From positions 1,631,533 to 1,695,532 of the forward strand of contig CP070728.1 in NCBI GenBank assembly GCA_020351025.1: 64,000 bases of DNA, written 5' to 3'. Within the stretch, counting starts at the first letter, position 1; each line of letters begins with the position of its first letter. The notes under the pieces were generated by a model that was not told the origin of the DNA, did not search any database, and saw nothing but the letters and a program-made list of their open reading frames with translations. Positions 8,061-17,315 of the stretch are shown here, one piece after another. The stretch comes from Planctomycetota bacterium. Lineage in GTDB: Bacteria; Planctomycetota; Phycisphaerae; Sedimentisphaerales; Anaerobacaceae. A program made the translations under genes and the position numbers.

Positions 8061-8561
8061 TCAATAGTAATATTTGAACTCCAAATCTATGTCCCAGGCA
8101 TCAGGCAAGCCTTTCTTTTTGGTCAGTTTAACCTTCACACATTGCAATCCCGCCCAGCGAAGTTGAATTGTGGAGAGAAACTTGGCAAATTTTGTTATAT
8201 CAACATTTTTTAGAGCCACGTGGGCACTTTGACTTTTCTGTCCCCCCGAATCAACGATTGGCCTGGAACTTAGTTTATAATCACGCGATGGTATCTTACA
8301 CAAGCTGGCTATGTTCTCGACAGCTTTTGCATAATCAAACTCAGCGGCAGTGGCTTTCGAATCAGCAAACTCAATCCGGTCAGGGTCAAGCGCTAATATA
8401 TCTGCCATTATCTCTTGGGCTTTATTATATTGCGATTTTTCAGCCCGCCACTTGCCTTCGGCCCCTGGCAGATAGACACCCCAGACAACTAAAGACCATA
8501 GAGCAACTACAATTGGAGCAAGTATATAATACAAAGTTTGATTTTTATATATGTCCTTCAT
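8061..8561 (-). CDS. gspM: Type II secretion protein M (GspM/PilO-like)
   Basis: A 166-residue protein with a short cytoplasmic start, one membrane segment (about residues 10-30, YYILAPIVVALWSLVVWGV), a coiled stretch and a small C-terminal alpha/beta domain that fits the ferredoxin-like fold of GspM/PilO. It is the last gene of the secretion operon, 16 bp after gspL, with AGGTGA as ribosome site. GspM pairs with GspL in the inner-membrane platform that links the ATPase GspE to the pseudopilus. Primary sequence is poorly conserved in this family; the call rests on topology and position. Confidence 0.75.
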   Translation of the reverse strand: MKDIYKNQTLYYILAPIVVALWSLVVWGVYLPGAEGKWRAEKSQYNKAQEIMADILALDPDRIEFADSKATAAEFDYAKAVENIASLCKIPSRDYKLSSRPIVDSGGQKSQSAHVALKNVDITKFAKFLSTIQLRWAGLQCVKVKLTKKKGLPDAWDIDLEFKYYY

Positions 8562-8577
8562 AAAAGTTTTTCGTCAC

Positions 8578-10032
8578 CTATTTTCTCGGCTCAGCCGTTA
8601 TGTGAAAGTTGTCACGTCCACCCTTGGCATCGAGACGCTGTTGTAATATCTCAAGTCCACTTTTTCTGACTGCTTCGAACAAATCCAGCGTGTTTTTTCG
8701 GCTGGACGTATCACCCGTAACACTGATGGTTTTGGCAGTAATGGAAACCGAATCTATATTTAAATTCGTCTTTGCTGCGCACCGGTTAAATGCCTCAAGT
8801 ACCAGAGTTAACTTTGCCGATATAGATTCCTCTCCGGTAACACTCAACAGACCTTTCTTCACACTCTCGATGCGTCTTATTTCACCCTTGAGCTTATTAA
8901 TGGGATTCAAACGAGCCGGTGGTTTTTCCCCGAACATAACGGATGCGTACTCTTTCTCAAATTTCCTGTGCAGCTGGCCGCGGTATTTGTCCTTCTGGAA
9001 CAATTGCAATTGAAAATACGTGCCTAAAGCAAGCATAAAAGCAACCAAGGCTATACTGGAGAATTTTATTGCTTTTTGCAGCCGGACCTTTTTGCCCTGA
9101 TATGGCATAAAATCATTACGGAAATTCACACTTCGGGCCTTTTCCAAACGGGATAAGGCCGCACCATAGGCAAGCACAAAACCAAGCGGATCCGCTAAAT
9201 CAGCCAAGCCCGAAGGCTCAGTCCCAACAGCAGAAATCAAATCTACCGATTCAGCTTCAACGCTGAGTTTTTCGCCAAGCTGTTGACAATCCACAGAATT
9301 AGTAGGGTCGAACACCTTTATGCTACTTATCGGCTTGTCAATTCCAACCAAAGCGGCGGTCATCGGCACCTCCCTCGCAAGCAGCTCACCTTTGTCTTGT
9401 GTCGGGCTGACCAAGAATGTCCGCATGGATACCGTTTCTTGTAATCCTTCAAAAGCAACAAAATAACCACCGGAGCCCGAAAGTACACAGAATAGAGATC
9501 GTGAATCCTCCGGCAGGGATACATTTTGCAAAACAAATCTTGATAGACAACAAATATCCGGCTCTACGCTTACCGGGTCGATGTTGTTACTCTGTAAACC
9601 AAGAAGAATATCAGACAATTGCTTTCGCTCGGTGGTAAAAACAAGCAGATCTGAACCGCTCTGGTCGCTCGAAATTATTCTAAAAGCCACCGCAAGGTCG
9701 CTTATGTCCATAGCAAGAGCTTCCTCAGCGTCGAACCTGATGGTTTGACCAATTTGCTTCGGGTCACTAAACTCGCTGTGGACACTATGCTGCATAAACC
9801 TCGCACAATCCAAGGCTACCACAACCTCAGAAAATTTCAATTCCCTCTCGGCACAACCTTCTGCGATAAGTCCTGCTAACTCCCAGGGATTTTGTTTCTC
9901 TGTTTCTTCAACACCGACGCTAAAGCAAGCCAAGACATCATGGTCCTTGCCTTTCGAACCGAGGCATACCACGGTCGCAGTGTCTTTGCTTAAATAAATC
10001 CCCAAATATCTGTGACCTTCCACTTCGAGCAA
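8578..10032 (-). CDS. gspL: Type II secretion protein L (GspL; PilM/PilN-like)
   Basis: A 484-residue protein. Residues 1-~280 form an actin-like PilM/GspL cytoplasmic domain (start YLGIYLSKDTATVV; IRFDAEEALAM motif near 125-135). A membrane segment follows at about residues 326-345 (KFSSIALVAFMLALGTYF), then a coiled stretch and a small PilN-like periplasmic domain. GspL recruits the ATPase GspE to the membrane and binds GspM. The start is TTG at 10032; a GTG three codons later has a better-spaced AGGGG. It lies between gspK and gspM in canonical order. Confidence 0.85.
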   Translation of the reverse strand: MLEVEGHRYLGIYLSKDTATVVCLGSKGKDHDVLACFSVGVEETEKQNPWELAGLIAEGCAERELKFSEVVVALDCARFMQHSVHSEFSDPKQIGQTIRFDAEEALAMDISDLAVAFRIISSDQSGSDLLVFTTERKQLSDILLGLQSNNIDPVSVEPDICCLSRFVLQNVSLPEDSRSLFCVLSGSGGYFVAFEGLQETVSMRTFLVSPTQDKGELLAREVPMTAALVGIDKPISSIKVFDPTNSVDCQQLGEKLSVEAESVDLISAVGTEPSGLADLADPLGFVLAYGAALSRLEKARSVNFRNDFMPYQGKKVRLQKAIKFSSIALVAFMLALGTYFQLQLFQKDKYRGQLHRKFEKEYASVMFGEKPPARLNPINKLKGEIRRIESVKKGLLSVTGEESISAKLTLVLEAFNRCAAKTNLNIDSVSITAKTISVTGDTSSRKNTLDLFEAVRKSGLEILQQRLDAKGGRDNFHITAEPRK

Positions 10033-10051
10033 ACCCCTAAATGTTGCACTT

Positions 10052-11347
10052 TCAACTCGAAATTATACCAATTCGTTCTATTTTCCCACCATCTTTAGTT
10101 ACTGCTATAATGGCTGACGCCTTTGCCACGCCACTTATCGCAGTTACTCTAATCGTGAAAAATCTACTGACAGTCGTGATATATTTTTCGCACTTCTCTA
10201 TTGAGCTGGAATACCTAAAAACTGATTTCCTCAAATCATCTATATCCTTAAAAGGCGTTATCCGCCTTCGCTGTATAATCACTTCGGCAATTCTGCCTGC
10301 GTCGCCTCCGAAAGTAAAAGCCGCTTCCAATACATGTCGCGGGGCGGTATTTATATTAACTTGTCTCGAGGCCCACATTCCCATATATTTCAGAGTCGAT
10401 TCCTTCCTGCTTTCGCTGACTATAGTTGGCCGGGCAAGGCTCTCGGTATCAATTATCGAGCCGTGAAAAAGCTTTGCAAAATCCGCTCTTTGCCGGGCTA
10501 TCTGCTGGGCGGCGGATACAGTGGTTGTTTTGTATCGAGCGGTTCTTCCCGACCTTCTTCCTCTGCGAGACCTTCTTGCACTTGTATCTATGGGCGCTTT
10601 TTTCTTTATCGGCTTGAAATCGAGTTTGAACGGTTTGATTTCGCTCATCTGCTCTAACTGTCGTTTTAGCAAATCAATCTCCCTGCTGCCCATGCCCATC
10701 CATTCACAGAAAGTCTCCAATGCCGCCTCAGCTTCCCGCTTTACCTCTCCTTCTTCCAGCATCGCCCAGCCAAGGGGGTATTTTGCATTTTCGTCCTCGA
10801 TTTCAATCTTAACCGTCGCTGAACCAATCTTGAGCTCAACCGGCTCGACTACAAATGGCCAGGACGGACCATATGGGCCCCGAACCGTCGAAGAATTTGG
10901 CTCGTTAACATCAATAACACCAAGAGCAGATTCTAATATATCAACGTCATTAAAATCGTTAACATCATTGATATCATTCGTATCAGGAAGGTTTATGTCC
11001 TCGTCAAAAGTTCTTTTAGCAGCCCAATCAGCCAAGTATTCGTTGTATTCGGACTCACTATAGTAAAATAAATCGGAAAAATCCGGCTCATTCGAACGGG
11101 CAATCAATTTAAGGTCTTCAATCTCTTCCAGTATAGCAAGTGCATACTTCATTGCTGAATCACAACCATAGCGGGCAGCCTGATAATCTATGATGTAATG
11201 GTCGCGATGACGTCGGGAAGCAAGACGGACAGATAAGGTATAGCCCAGCATAGAAAGAACAACCAATAGTACCAACGTCACCAACAGCACAATGCCCCGG
11301 TGAGCCCGTGTACCAACGTTATTCTTAGTCTCATTCGTCACTCTCAT
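10052..11347 (-). CDS. gspK: Type II secretion minor pseudopilin K
   Basis: A 431-residue GspK. The leader ends at residue ~19 (TRAHRG then IVLLVTLVLLVVLSMLGYTL, a class-III prepilin segment), and the large globular domain includes the N-I-N-T-A-P motif near residue 345 typical of GspK. GspK caps the pseudopilus tip with I and J. A patch of Arg/Lys at about residues 260-280 (SARRSRRGRRSGRTARYK) is unusual and faces the acidic tails of GspI and GspJ encoded next door. The ATG overlaps the gspJ stop by one base. Confidence 0.93.
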   Translation of the reverse strand: MRVTNETKNNVGTRAHRGIVLLVTLVLLVVLSMLGYTLSVRLASRRHRDHYIIDYQAARYGCDSAMKYALAILEEIEDLKLIARSNEPDFSDLFYYSESEYNEYLADWAAKRTFDEDINLPDTNDINDVNDFNDVDILESALGVIDVNEPNSSTVRGPYGPSWPFVVEPVELKIGSATVKIEIEDENAKYPLGWAMLEEGEVKREAEAALETFCEWMGMGSREIDLLKRQLEQMSEIKPFKLDFKPIKKKAPIDTSARRSRRGRRSGRTARYKTTTVSAAQQIARQRADFAKLFHGSIIDTESLARPTIVSESRKESTLKYMGMWASRQVNINTAPRHVLEAAFTFGGDAGRIAEVIIQRRRITPFKDIDDLRKSVFRYSSSIEKCEKYITTVSRFFTIRVTAISGVAKASAIIAVTKDGGKIERIGIISS

Positions 11348-12192
11348 TATTCTTCTACCCTGTCTTCTTCGTCGCTGCCTTCTTCACCTTCAGTTTCTCC
11401 ACTTTCGTCGTCCTGGTTTTCGCCCTGTCCACCACGACTTTCTTCTTCCACCTGTTCTTCGTCTTCGTCTTTATCGGTTTTATCTTCTTCGTACTGACTT
11501 TTTACAATGTTGAACTTTATTTTTCTAATCCTGTTAATAGCTATAGATCGAACGATTTTTTCCTCTTCCGGCACATCCCAGGTACCGTTCCGCTTCTTAA
11601 AGGGCTCAGCAAAGGAAATCGTCACCGTAATGCCGTTAGGCAATGAATTACCTCTCCAACTATCTTGAAAATCGGCACTGGCTGGAACTTGAATCTTGAA
11701 AAAAGTAACACCTGTACAAACTGGCACAAAAAGCTCTCGCTCCCAACTTTCCTTCTGCTCATCGAGCAGTTTATCTTCCAAGGCTATTCCACTGTGACTT
11801 CGATATAAAACAAGACTGTCCGTGTTCCGGTCGTAATTGGTCTGCCAAATGATTTTTTCAAATGTTTGCTCCTCATCCCTACGGTCATTAATGGTTGTTT
11901 GAATCACCAACCGGGCAGTCGGGAGGCTGTTGATAAATTTATTATCAATTGTAACTTTAGCATCAGCTCCTGACCCAACCGCTCTGTCAATGTCCTCTGC
12001 AATGGCCTGCAAAATCTCAAATGGCAGCTGTGAACTCTCAAGCTTGCGCGTTATTGCAGCAGCCGATCTCTCGGCCCGACTGTAAACACCCATAACCGCA
12101 ACCAAAACCATTGCCCCGATTGTAAGGGCCGCAAGCACTTCAGCCAGTGTAAAAGCCCGCAGCTTCCCGGATATGTTAAAAACCTTCTTCAT
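11347..12192 (-). CDS. gspJ: Type II secretion minor pseudopilin J
   Basis: About 281 residues. The N-terminus has a short basic leader with cleavage after Ala (KLRA then FTLAEVLAALTIGAMVLVAVMGVY), Glu5 of the mature form being the conserved one. The rest is the GspJ beta-rich domain, then a long, very acidic C-terminal tail (last ~45 residues, mostly Asp/Glu). I take the ATG at 12192; a GTG five codons earlier is possible. GspJ forms the tip complex with GspI and GspK. The tail is not part of the usual family and is probably disordered. Confidence 0.9.
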   Translation of the reverse strand: MKKVFNISGKLRAFTLAEVLAALTIGAMVLVAVMGVYSRAERSAAAITRKLESSQLPFEILQAIAEDIDRAVGSGADAKVTIDNKFINSLPTARLVIQTTINDRRDEEQTFEKIIWQTNYDRNTDSLVLYRSHSGIALEDKLLDEQKESWERELFVPVCTGVTFFKIQVPASADFQDSWRGNSLPNGITVTISFAEPFKKRNGTWDVPEEEKIVRSIAINRIRKIKFNIVKSQYEEDKTDKDEDEEQVEEESRGGQGENQDDESGETEGEEGSDEEDRVEE

Positions 12193-12216
12193 ATCATTTA
12201 ATCCCACTTGATTCCA

Positions 12217-13149
12217 TCAGCGTCCAGCTTGGTCACAGTTGGATATTATTTCCCAGATTTGCTCGAAGTCCATTTGCATAAGCTCTTCTACGGTGTAACC
12301 GCATATTAGAGCCGTGTCAGATTCCTCCGTTTCGTCCTCTGTCGGTTCTGCTACATCTCGCTGTTCCTCTTCAGTCTGTTCATCCTGTTCCTTTGTTGAC
12401 TCTCTTAAATCCGCATCAGCTTGCGCCACTCGGTTTATGTCCTCGATGCTGGGATTGCCTTCGTTGTCCTTATAAAGATCAACCATATTCTTAATATAAT
12501 AGCCGTCCTCGGTCACGGGCATACCATTCTCAACCCATTGCTCGATAGTCTCCACATCGACACCAGCGTACTCAGCGGCTTCCTCAATAGTTTCAATAAT
12601 CTGCTCAGCCGATAATTCTTTCTCCTGCTGCTGAAGAATTTCAAGCATTTGCTCCTTGGTTAAATCGGTCAGCCAGTGTGTTAGTTCAACTGTTTGCTGT
12701 TCACCTGCTGAGTCGGTATATTCAGCAGAGCAGGTCGCCTGAACCCACATCCTCGTCGTCACCGGCTCATAAAACGCCCCAACAATCGTTTGCCACTGAA
12801 TCTGTGAATATTTATCACTTGTGCCATACTCGGTTGTCTCCGACACCGAATCCGAAGTAAGAAGTTTTTCCATATTCTCACGTGCAACCTCAAAGGCCTG
12901 CATACGTAATGCCGAATCTGCCGCCGAGGCCATACAGCGGTTTATAACAACCAATGCACTTGAACTCACAATTGCCAGTATAACCAAGGCAGCTATGACT
13001 TCAAGCAGACTAAAAGCAGGCTTGGGGCATAGCACATAACACCCGGCACTTAGTTGATTTCTGATTCCCAATCGACGCCTTATGGTTCTAAACCGCCGCT
13101 CAGAAGTTAGGATTTGACAATTGTTATTTCTTTTCTGCTTGCAATCCAT
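12217..13149 (-). CDS. gspI: Type II secretion minor pseudopilin I, with long acidic extension
   Basis: 310 residues, about twice the usual GspI length. The prepilin segment is KPA then FSLLEVIAALVILAIVSSSALVV; the leader before it would be ~45 residues, unusually long, so a downstream non-ATG start is possible. Residues ~45-165 are the GspI domain. After that comes a helical region (EQMLEILQQQEKELSAEQ) and a Glu/Asp-rich stretch ending in a small helical tail. GspI starts assembly of the pseudopilus tip with J and K. The extension is not in the family as I know it. Position between gspH and gspJ is canonical. Confidence 0.85.
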   Translation of the reverse strand: MDCKQKRNNNCQILTSERRFRTIRRRLGIRNQLSAGCYVLCPKPAFSLLEVIAALVILAIVSSSALVVINRCMASAADSALRMQAFEVARENMEKLLTSDSVSETTEYGTSDKYSQIQWQTIVGAFYEPVTTRMWVQATCSAEYTDSAGEQQTVELTHWLTDLTKEQMLEILQQQEKELSAEQIIETIEEAAEYAGVDVETIEQWVENGMPVTEDGYYIKNMVDLYKDNEGNPSIEDINRVAQADADLRESTKEQDEQTEEEQRDVAEPTEDETEESDTALICGYTVEELMQMDFEQIWEIISNCDQAGR

Positions 13150-13177
13150 TATTTAACTATCCGCTATTTACTATTCT

Positions 13178-13747
13178 TCAAAAGAACAATTCATCGTCTC
13201 TTTGAGGCACCAGAAGCTCGATATAGCCCCGTTCTAAGGTAATAATTCTACTCAGTCGGTTGATAACAACCGAATATTCATTTTCATCCGAATCCAGCAA
13301 AACAATCTTGCCGCCGTATTGCCAACCCAAGCGCCCAGCCCGAAATTTCGCTCTGCCCTCATTGGCGTAGTCCCCATCATCAAACAAAACGTAATAAAGG
13401 CGGCAATTATCCGAAAAATCACTTTTAATAATGATCTCTTCCTCCAGAACCTGCGACAAATCAGGCGTGGTTATCTGGCGAAGCGTATAGCTCTGTTCCG
13501 TTATATCAATAATAACTTCATATCTTCTATCGCTCTGGGCAGCCGCATTGCACGCCATCTGCATTGTCGAAACAAATTCCTGCGCTTGTACCTTAAAGGT
13601 GTTCTTTGTAAGTAATCCAAAAAGATTCATCGGCACCAAAAGTATAAAAAGCGAAATTATTACTATCACGATTATCAGCTCGGTCATGGTAAAAGCTGAA
13701 TTAGTCTTTGGCGTATGGCGTTCAGCGTATAGTTTGATTTTGGCCAT
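13178..13747 (-). CDS. gspH: Type II secretion minor pseudopilin H
   Basis: About 189 residues. The prepilin segment is NSA then FTMTELIIVIVIISLFILLVP, with the conserved Glu5, followed by a GspH/FimT-like beta domain. I choose the ATG at 13747, which has TTGGAG ten bases upstream; a TTG start at 13762 uses that same stretch as coding sequence. The leader (MAKIKLYAERHTPKT) is encoded by DNA that resembles the intergenic words found elsewhere in this window, discussed under findings. GspH joins the major pseudopilin to the I-J-K tip. Confidence 0.87.
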   Translation of the reverse strand: MAKIKLYAERHTPKTNSAFTMTELIIVIVIISLFILLVPMNLFGLLTKNTFKVQAQEFVSTMQMACNAAAQSDRRYEVIIDITEQSYTLRQITTPDLSQVLEEEIIIKSDFSDNCRLYYVLFDDGDYANEGRAKFRAGRLGWQYGGKIVLLDSDENEYSVVINRLSRIITLERGYIELLVPQRDDELFF

Positions 13748-13762
13748 TATTATGAACTCCAA

Positions 13763-13832
13763 TCGTTTTTAGCTTTCAGCGCATAGTTTTATTTTCACAT
13801 CCACTATACGCTATTCCTATACGCTATTTTTG
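13763..13832. repeat. Intergenic word repeat between gspG and gspH
   Basis: The 70-bp gap contains a tandem 13-mer, CTATACGCTATTC at 13804-13816 and CTATACGCTATTT at 13817-13829, and a related CAGCGCATAGTTTTATTTT at about 13778-13796. Similar words occur in the gspD-gspE and gspH-gspI gaps. Confidence 0.6.
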
Positions 13833-14276
13833 TCAGTAAGCATCAGTGCTGTACAGGTCAGCATCGTAGGCCTCGCCACCTTCCTCGCCATCAGCACCCA
13901 AGCTTTTTATTACAAATGGCTTGCCGCTTTCAGGATATTGCTCGTAGATAAAATCACGGCCCCAGCCGTCCTTCGGTATCTCTGTAGTATCTAAATAACC
14001 GCCCGGCTCGTAGTTCTCAACATCACTCGGCGGCACAACAAGAGCCTCAAGTCCCTCATCCTCGCTTAGAAATCTACCAGTGTCCATCTTAAACTGATTA
14101 ACCGCCGAATGAAGAAGCCTAAGATTAACCTTTGTGGTCGTAACCCGGGCTTTATCAGTCTGGCCCATGAAATTACGCACAAGCACAGTAGCAAGCAAAC
14201 CAAGGATAATAAGCACAGCCATAAGCTCAATCATCGTAAAACCATACCTGACCCTTTCTGTTCTTCTTTTTCCCAT
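13833..14276 (-). CDS. gspG: Type II secretion major pseudopilin G
   Basis: 147 residues, normal length. The prepilin segment is VRYG then FTMIELMAVLIILGLLATVLV, with leader of 12 residues and Glu5. The central part has the L-L-H-S-A-V-N-Q-F-K-M-D-T-G-R-F and D-G-W-G-R-D motifs, and the C-terminus has G-A-D-G-E-E-G-G-E with D residues of the calcium site. GspG polymerises into the pseudopilus that pushes substrates through the secretin. AAGGAG lies 11 bases before the ATG. Confidence 0.96.
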   Translation of the reverse strand: MGKRRTERVRYGFTMIELMAVLIILGLLATVLVRNFMGQTDKARVTTTKVNLRLLHSAVNQFKMDTGRFLSEDEGLEALVVPPSDVENYEPGGYLDTTEIPKDGWGRDFIYEQYPESGKPFVIKSLGADGEEGGEAYDADLYSTDAY

Positions 14277-14368
14277 CTGTCGTCAAACTCCTTAAAATAA
14301 TCATCCAAGTTTATTACAAGCAAGTTCTGCAACAGGATGTCCCGCGTACGATAACCACTTTCGACGAT

Positions 14369-15586
14369 TCAGAATTCCCCCGCTGAAATCTTCAAAATCG
14401 GCAATATCGTCGCATAAGCAATCACACCTATTATTGCAGCCATAATAATTATAATCAGCGGCTCAAGCGCGGCACTTAATCTTTCAATAACTATGTCTGT
14501 TGAGCCTTCGAGATTCTCGCTGATGTCTTTAAGCATCTTCTCCAGCTCACCGCTTTTTTCGCCAACAGAAACCATATGAGCAATTGCAGGGCTGATAACA
14601 CCGCTGTCTCTGAGCGGCGTAGCAATATCGGCACCGGCAAGGATTCTCTCCCTCGCCTGCTGAACAGCCTGCTTCATTAAACTATTGCCTGTAACTTCCG
14701 CCACTACTCGAAGAGACTCAGCCATCGCAAGTCCTGAACCAAGGAGAGTTGAAAGAGTGGAGGCAAATCGCGCAACAACCCGCTGTTTTATAAGCGGACC
14801 AAACAAAGGCATCGCCAGCAAAAGTTTATCACGCAAATACGCACCCCGACCGGTCCTGAGAAATCGCTTTAGACCCCAAACAATCCCAAACAATGCCGCC
14901 AAAACTACCAATAACCACCAACTGGTCAGAACGTAACTAACGTTCATCAACTGCCTGGTAATCCAGGGCAGCTCCTGCCCCGTCCTTGCAATCTGTTCAG
15001 CTATCTTCGGAATGACCATAGTTGTCAAAACCATAACCGCTACAAGGCAAAATATGAGCAGAACAATCGGGTATATCATCGCTGTTATTACTTTGGATTC
15101 GACCCGTTGACGTTTTTCCATAAAGTTTGAAATCGTCGAAAGGCTCAAACTCAAAGAGCCTGTTACCTCACCGACTCGCACCATACTTACATATATAACA
15201 TCAAAATAATCACTGTAATCACTCATCGCATCGGTAAAAGACTCCCCAGTGACGACCCTGTCACGAATATCAATAAGGGCGTTTTTGAATCGCACATCAG
15301 ACGTTTGCAAAGTGAGGACCGAAAGCGCTTCAGTCAGCTTAATACCTGAATTAAGCAGCGTGGCCATCTGCTTGGTAAAATCGATTATCTGAGACTTGCT
15401 GGCTTTGGCAAAAATCGAAAACAACGCAGCCTTACCTTCGGCAGCAGTACTCACTTCAGCAATTGAGGTAGGGTGAATACTTCGGACCCTTAGCTGTTTT
15501 CGCGCAGCATACGGGTTCTCAGCCGTAACCGTGCCTTTGACTTTCTTGCCATTTGCTACGATCGCTATATAGTTATACCTTGGCAT
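14369..15586 (-). CDS. gspF: Type II secretion inner-membrane protein F
   Basis: 405 residues with two repeated GspF domains (about residues 70-195 and 272-395) and three membrane segments near residues 170-190, 220-240 and 375-395. FTKQMATLLNSGIKLTEAL and the later F-A-S-T-L-S-T-L-L-G-S-G-L are the paired family motifs. GspF is the multipass platform protein contacted by GspE. Spacing to gspE is 13 bp. Confidence 0.96.
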   Translation of the reverse strand: MPRYNYIAIVANGKKVKGTVTAENPYAARKQLRVRSIHPTSIAEVSTAAEGKAALFSIFAKASKSQIIDFTKQMATLLNSGIKLTEALSVLTLQTSDVRFKNALIDIRDRVVTGESFTDAMSDYSDYFDVIYVSMVRVGEVTGSLSLSLSTISNFMEKRQRVESKVITAMIYPIVLLIFCLVAVMVLTTMVIPKIAEQIARTGQELPWITRQLMNVSYVLTSWWLLVVLAALFGIVWGLKRFLRTGRGAYLRDKLLLAMPLFGPLIKQRVVARFASTLSTLLGSGLAMAESLRVVAEVTGNSLMKQAVQQARERILAGADIATPLRDSGVISPAIAHMVSVGEKSGELEKMLKDISENLEGSTDIVIERLSAALEPLIIIIMAAIIGVIAYATILPILKISAGEF

Positions 15587-15599
15587 AAGCGAGCACCTG

Positions 15600-17315
15600 T
15601 TACATCACATCGGCCTGTGTTACTCTCAATACTTCAGCAATGGTAGTTATGCCTCCAAGTACTTTCCTGGCTCCATCCATTCTCAGCGTTTGCAGACCTG
15701 CGTTAAGGGCCGCTTTCTTTACTTTTCCAGCACTTTCCCTTTTGTATATCATCTCCTGTATTTCTTCGTTAATCAGCATAAGCTCATATACACCTGTTCT
15801 GCCGCGATAGCCGGTTTGAAAACACTTATCGCAGCCTGCCCCAACAGAAAACTTAGCCCCGTTTCCAGCTAAGCCAGCCGACCCGACTTCTCCCAATCCA
15901 AGTTCTCTCAATTCGTGAGGCTTCGGTTCATACGATTGTCTACAGTCCGGACAAACCTTTCGAACCAATCGCTGGGCCAATACCGCAATCAGGGACGAAC
16001 TCACCAAGTACGGCTCGACGCCTAAATCCAATAGTCGGCTCACCGTCCCCGCCGAGTCATTCGTATGCACAGTGCTGAAAACCAAATGGCCCGTCAGAGA
16101 TGATTGTATCACCATACGGGCAGTTTCGATATCTCTAACTTCGCCAACCATTATAACGTCCGGGTCCTGCCGAAGCACGTGTCGCAACGCATTGGCAAAT
16201 GTTACACCTTTCTTTGAGGCAACCTGCATCTGGCTTATGCCTTCAAGTTGATACTCAATGGGGTCTTCTATAGTCATAACATTTTTCTCTGCTGAATTTA
16301 TCCTGTTAAGGCATGCATAAAGAGTGGTGCTTTTGCCGCTTCCCGTCGGGCCCGTTACGAAGATAACACCGTGTGAGCGGTTAAGCAGCGTATCAAATTT
16401 CTTCAAATCCTCCTCCCACAAGCCCAGTTCATCGAGTGCAAACAGGCCTGTGCTTTTATCCAGCAGACGCAAGACGCTCCGCTCACCAAAGCTTGTCGGC
16501 ACGGTGCTGATGCGTAAATCAATTTCCCGCTGGCCCAGACGAACGCTGCATCTGCCATCCTGGGGCATCCGGCGCTCAGCAATATCCATACCCGCCATAA
16601 CCTTGATACGAGAGATAACTAACGGTAAGACATTCCTGTTCAAGCTAAGAACATCATATAAAATGCCGTCGATTCGGTAACGAATTTGAATCTTTGCTTC
16701 GTAAGGATGAACGTGAATATCACTTGCACGCAATTGAAGTGCACGAAAAAGAATATCATTAACCAACCTGATAACAGGGGGGCGATTGACAACATCAAGC
16801 AAATCATCTGAAGTTGTCACTTCGTCAATAAGCTGGTCAAGATTTTGCGAATCAAGCTCTTCCGCTACTTCCTCGATGACAGTTGTCCTCTGCTCATAGG
16901 CAACATCTATCACAGCGGTAATCGCGGCACGTGTAGATATTGCAGGTCTCACCGGCATGCCGGTCATCTTTGAGATATTATCCAGAGCATTCGTATCCAA
17001 TGGCTTCGACAAAACTACAGTAAGTGCACCGTCATCCTTGCCTCTTATGCCTATAAGATAATGCTGCTGAGCGTACGTTGCGGGAATAGTTTCCACGAAT
17101 TCTGCCGGCACTGCCTTCGGAGACATTTCGGCTAAAAACTCCCAGCCAAGTGCGGCAGCAAACAGTTTCAAGACCGCTTCTTCAGTAAAATACGGACAGC
17201 GAAGCAAAAGCTCATCAAGCCGCTCACGACCGCCATTTTCTTCAAGAAACCGGGCCAGCTGCTCAGCGTCAACCAGGCCTGTACGCTTAGCAATTTGTAT
17301 CAATAAATCTTTCAT
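15600..17315 (-). CDS. gspE: Type II secretion ATPase E
   Basis: 571 residues. An N-terminal GspE N1-type domain (residues 1-~150) precedes the RecA-like ATPase: Walker A GPTGSGKST near residue 325, Asp box and Walker B around RQDPDVIMVGEVRD near 388, and the four-cysteine zinc module with CPDC near 453 and CDKC near 493. It hydrolyses ATP in the cytoplasm to drive pseudopilus assembly. All catalytic motifs are intact. Confidence 0.97.
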   Translation of the reverse strand: MKDLLIQIAKRTGLVDAEQLARFLEENGGRERLDELLLRCPYFTEEAVLKLFAAALGWEFLAEMSPKAVPAEFVETIPATYAQQHYLIGIRGKDDGALTVVLSKPLDTNALDNISKMTGMPVRPAISTRAAITAVIDVAYEQRTTVIEEVAEELDSQNLDQLIDEVTTSDDLLDVVNRPPVIRLVNDILFRALQLRASDIHVHPYEAKIQIRYRIDGILYDVLSLNRNVLPLVISRIKVMAGMDIAERRMPQDGRCSVRLGQREIDLRISTVPTSFGERSVLRLLDKSTGLFALDELGLWEEDLKKFDTLLNRSHGVIFVTGPTGSGKSTTLYACLNRINSAEKNVMTIEDPIEYQLEGISQMQVASKKGVTFANALRHVLRQDPDVIMVGEVRDIETARMVIQSSLTGHLVFSTVHTNDSAGTVSRLLDLGVEPYLVSSSLIAVLAQRLVRKVCPDCRQSYEPKPHELRELGLGEVGSAGLAGNGAKFSVGAGCDKCFQTGYRGRTGVYELMLINEEIQEMIYKRESAGKVKKAALNAGLQTLRMDGARKVLGGITTIAEVLRVTQADVM

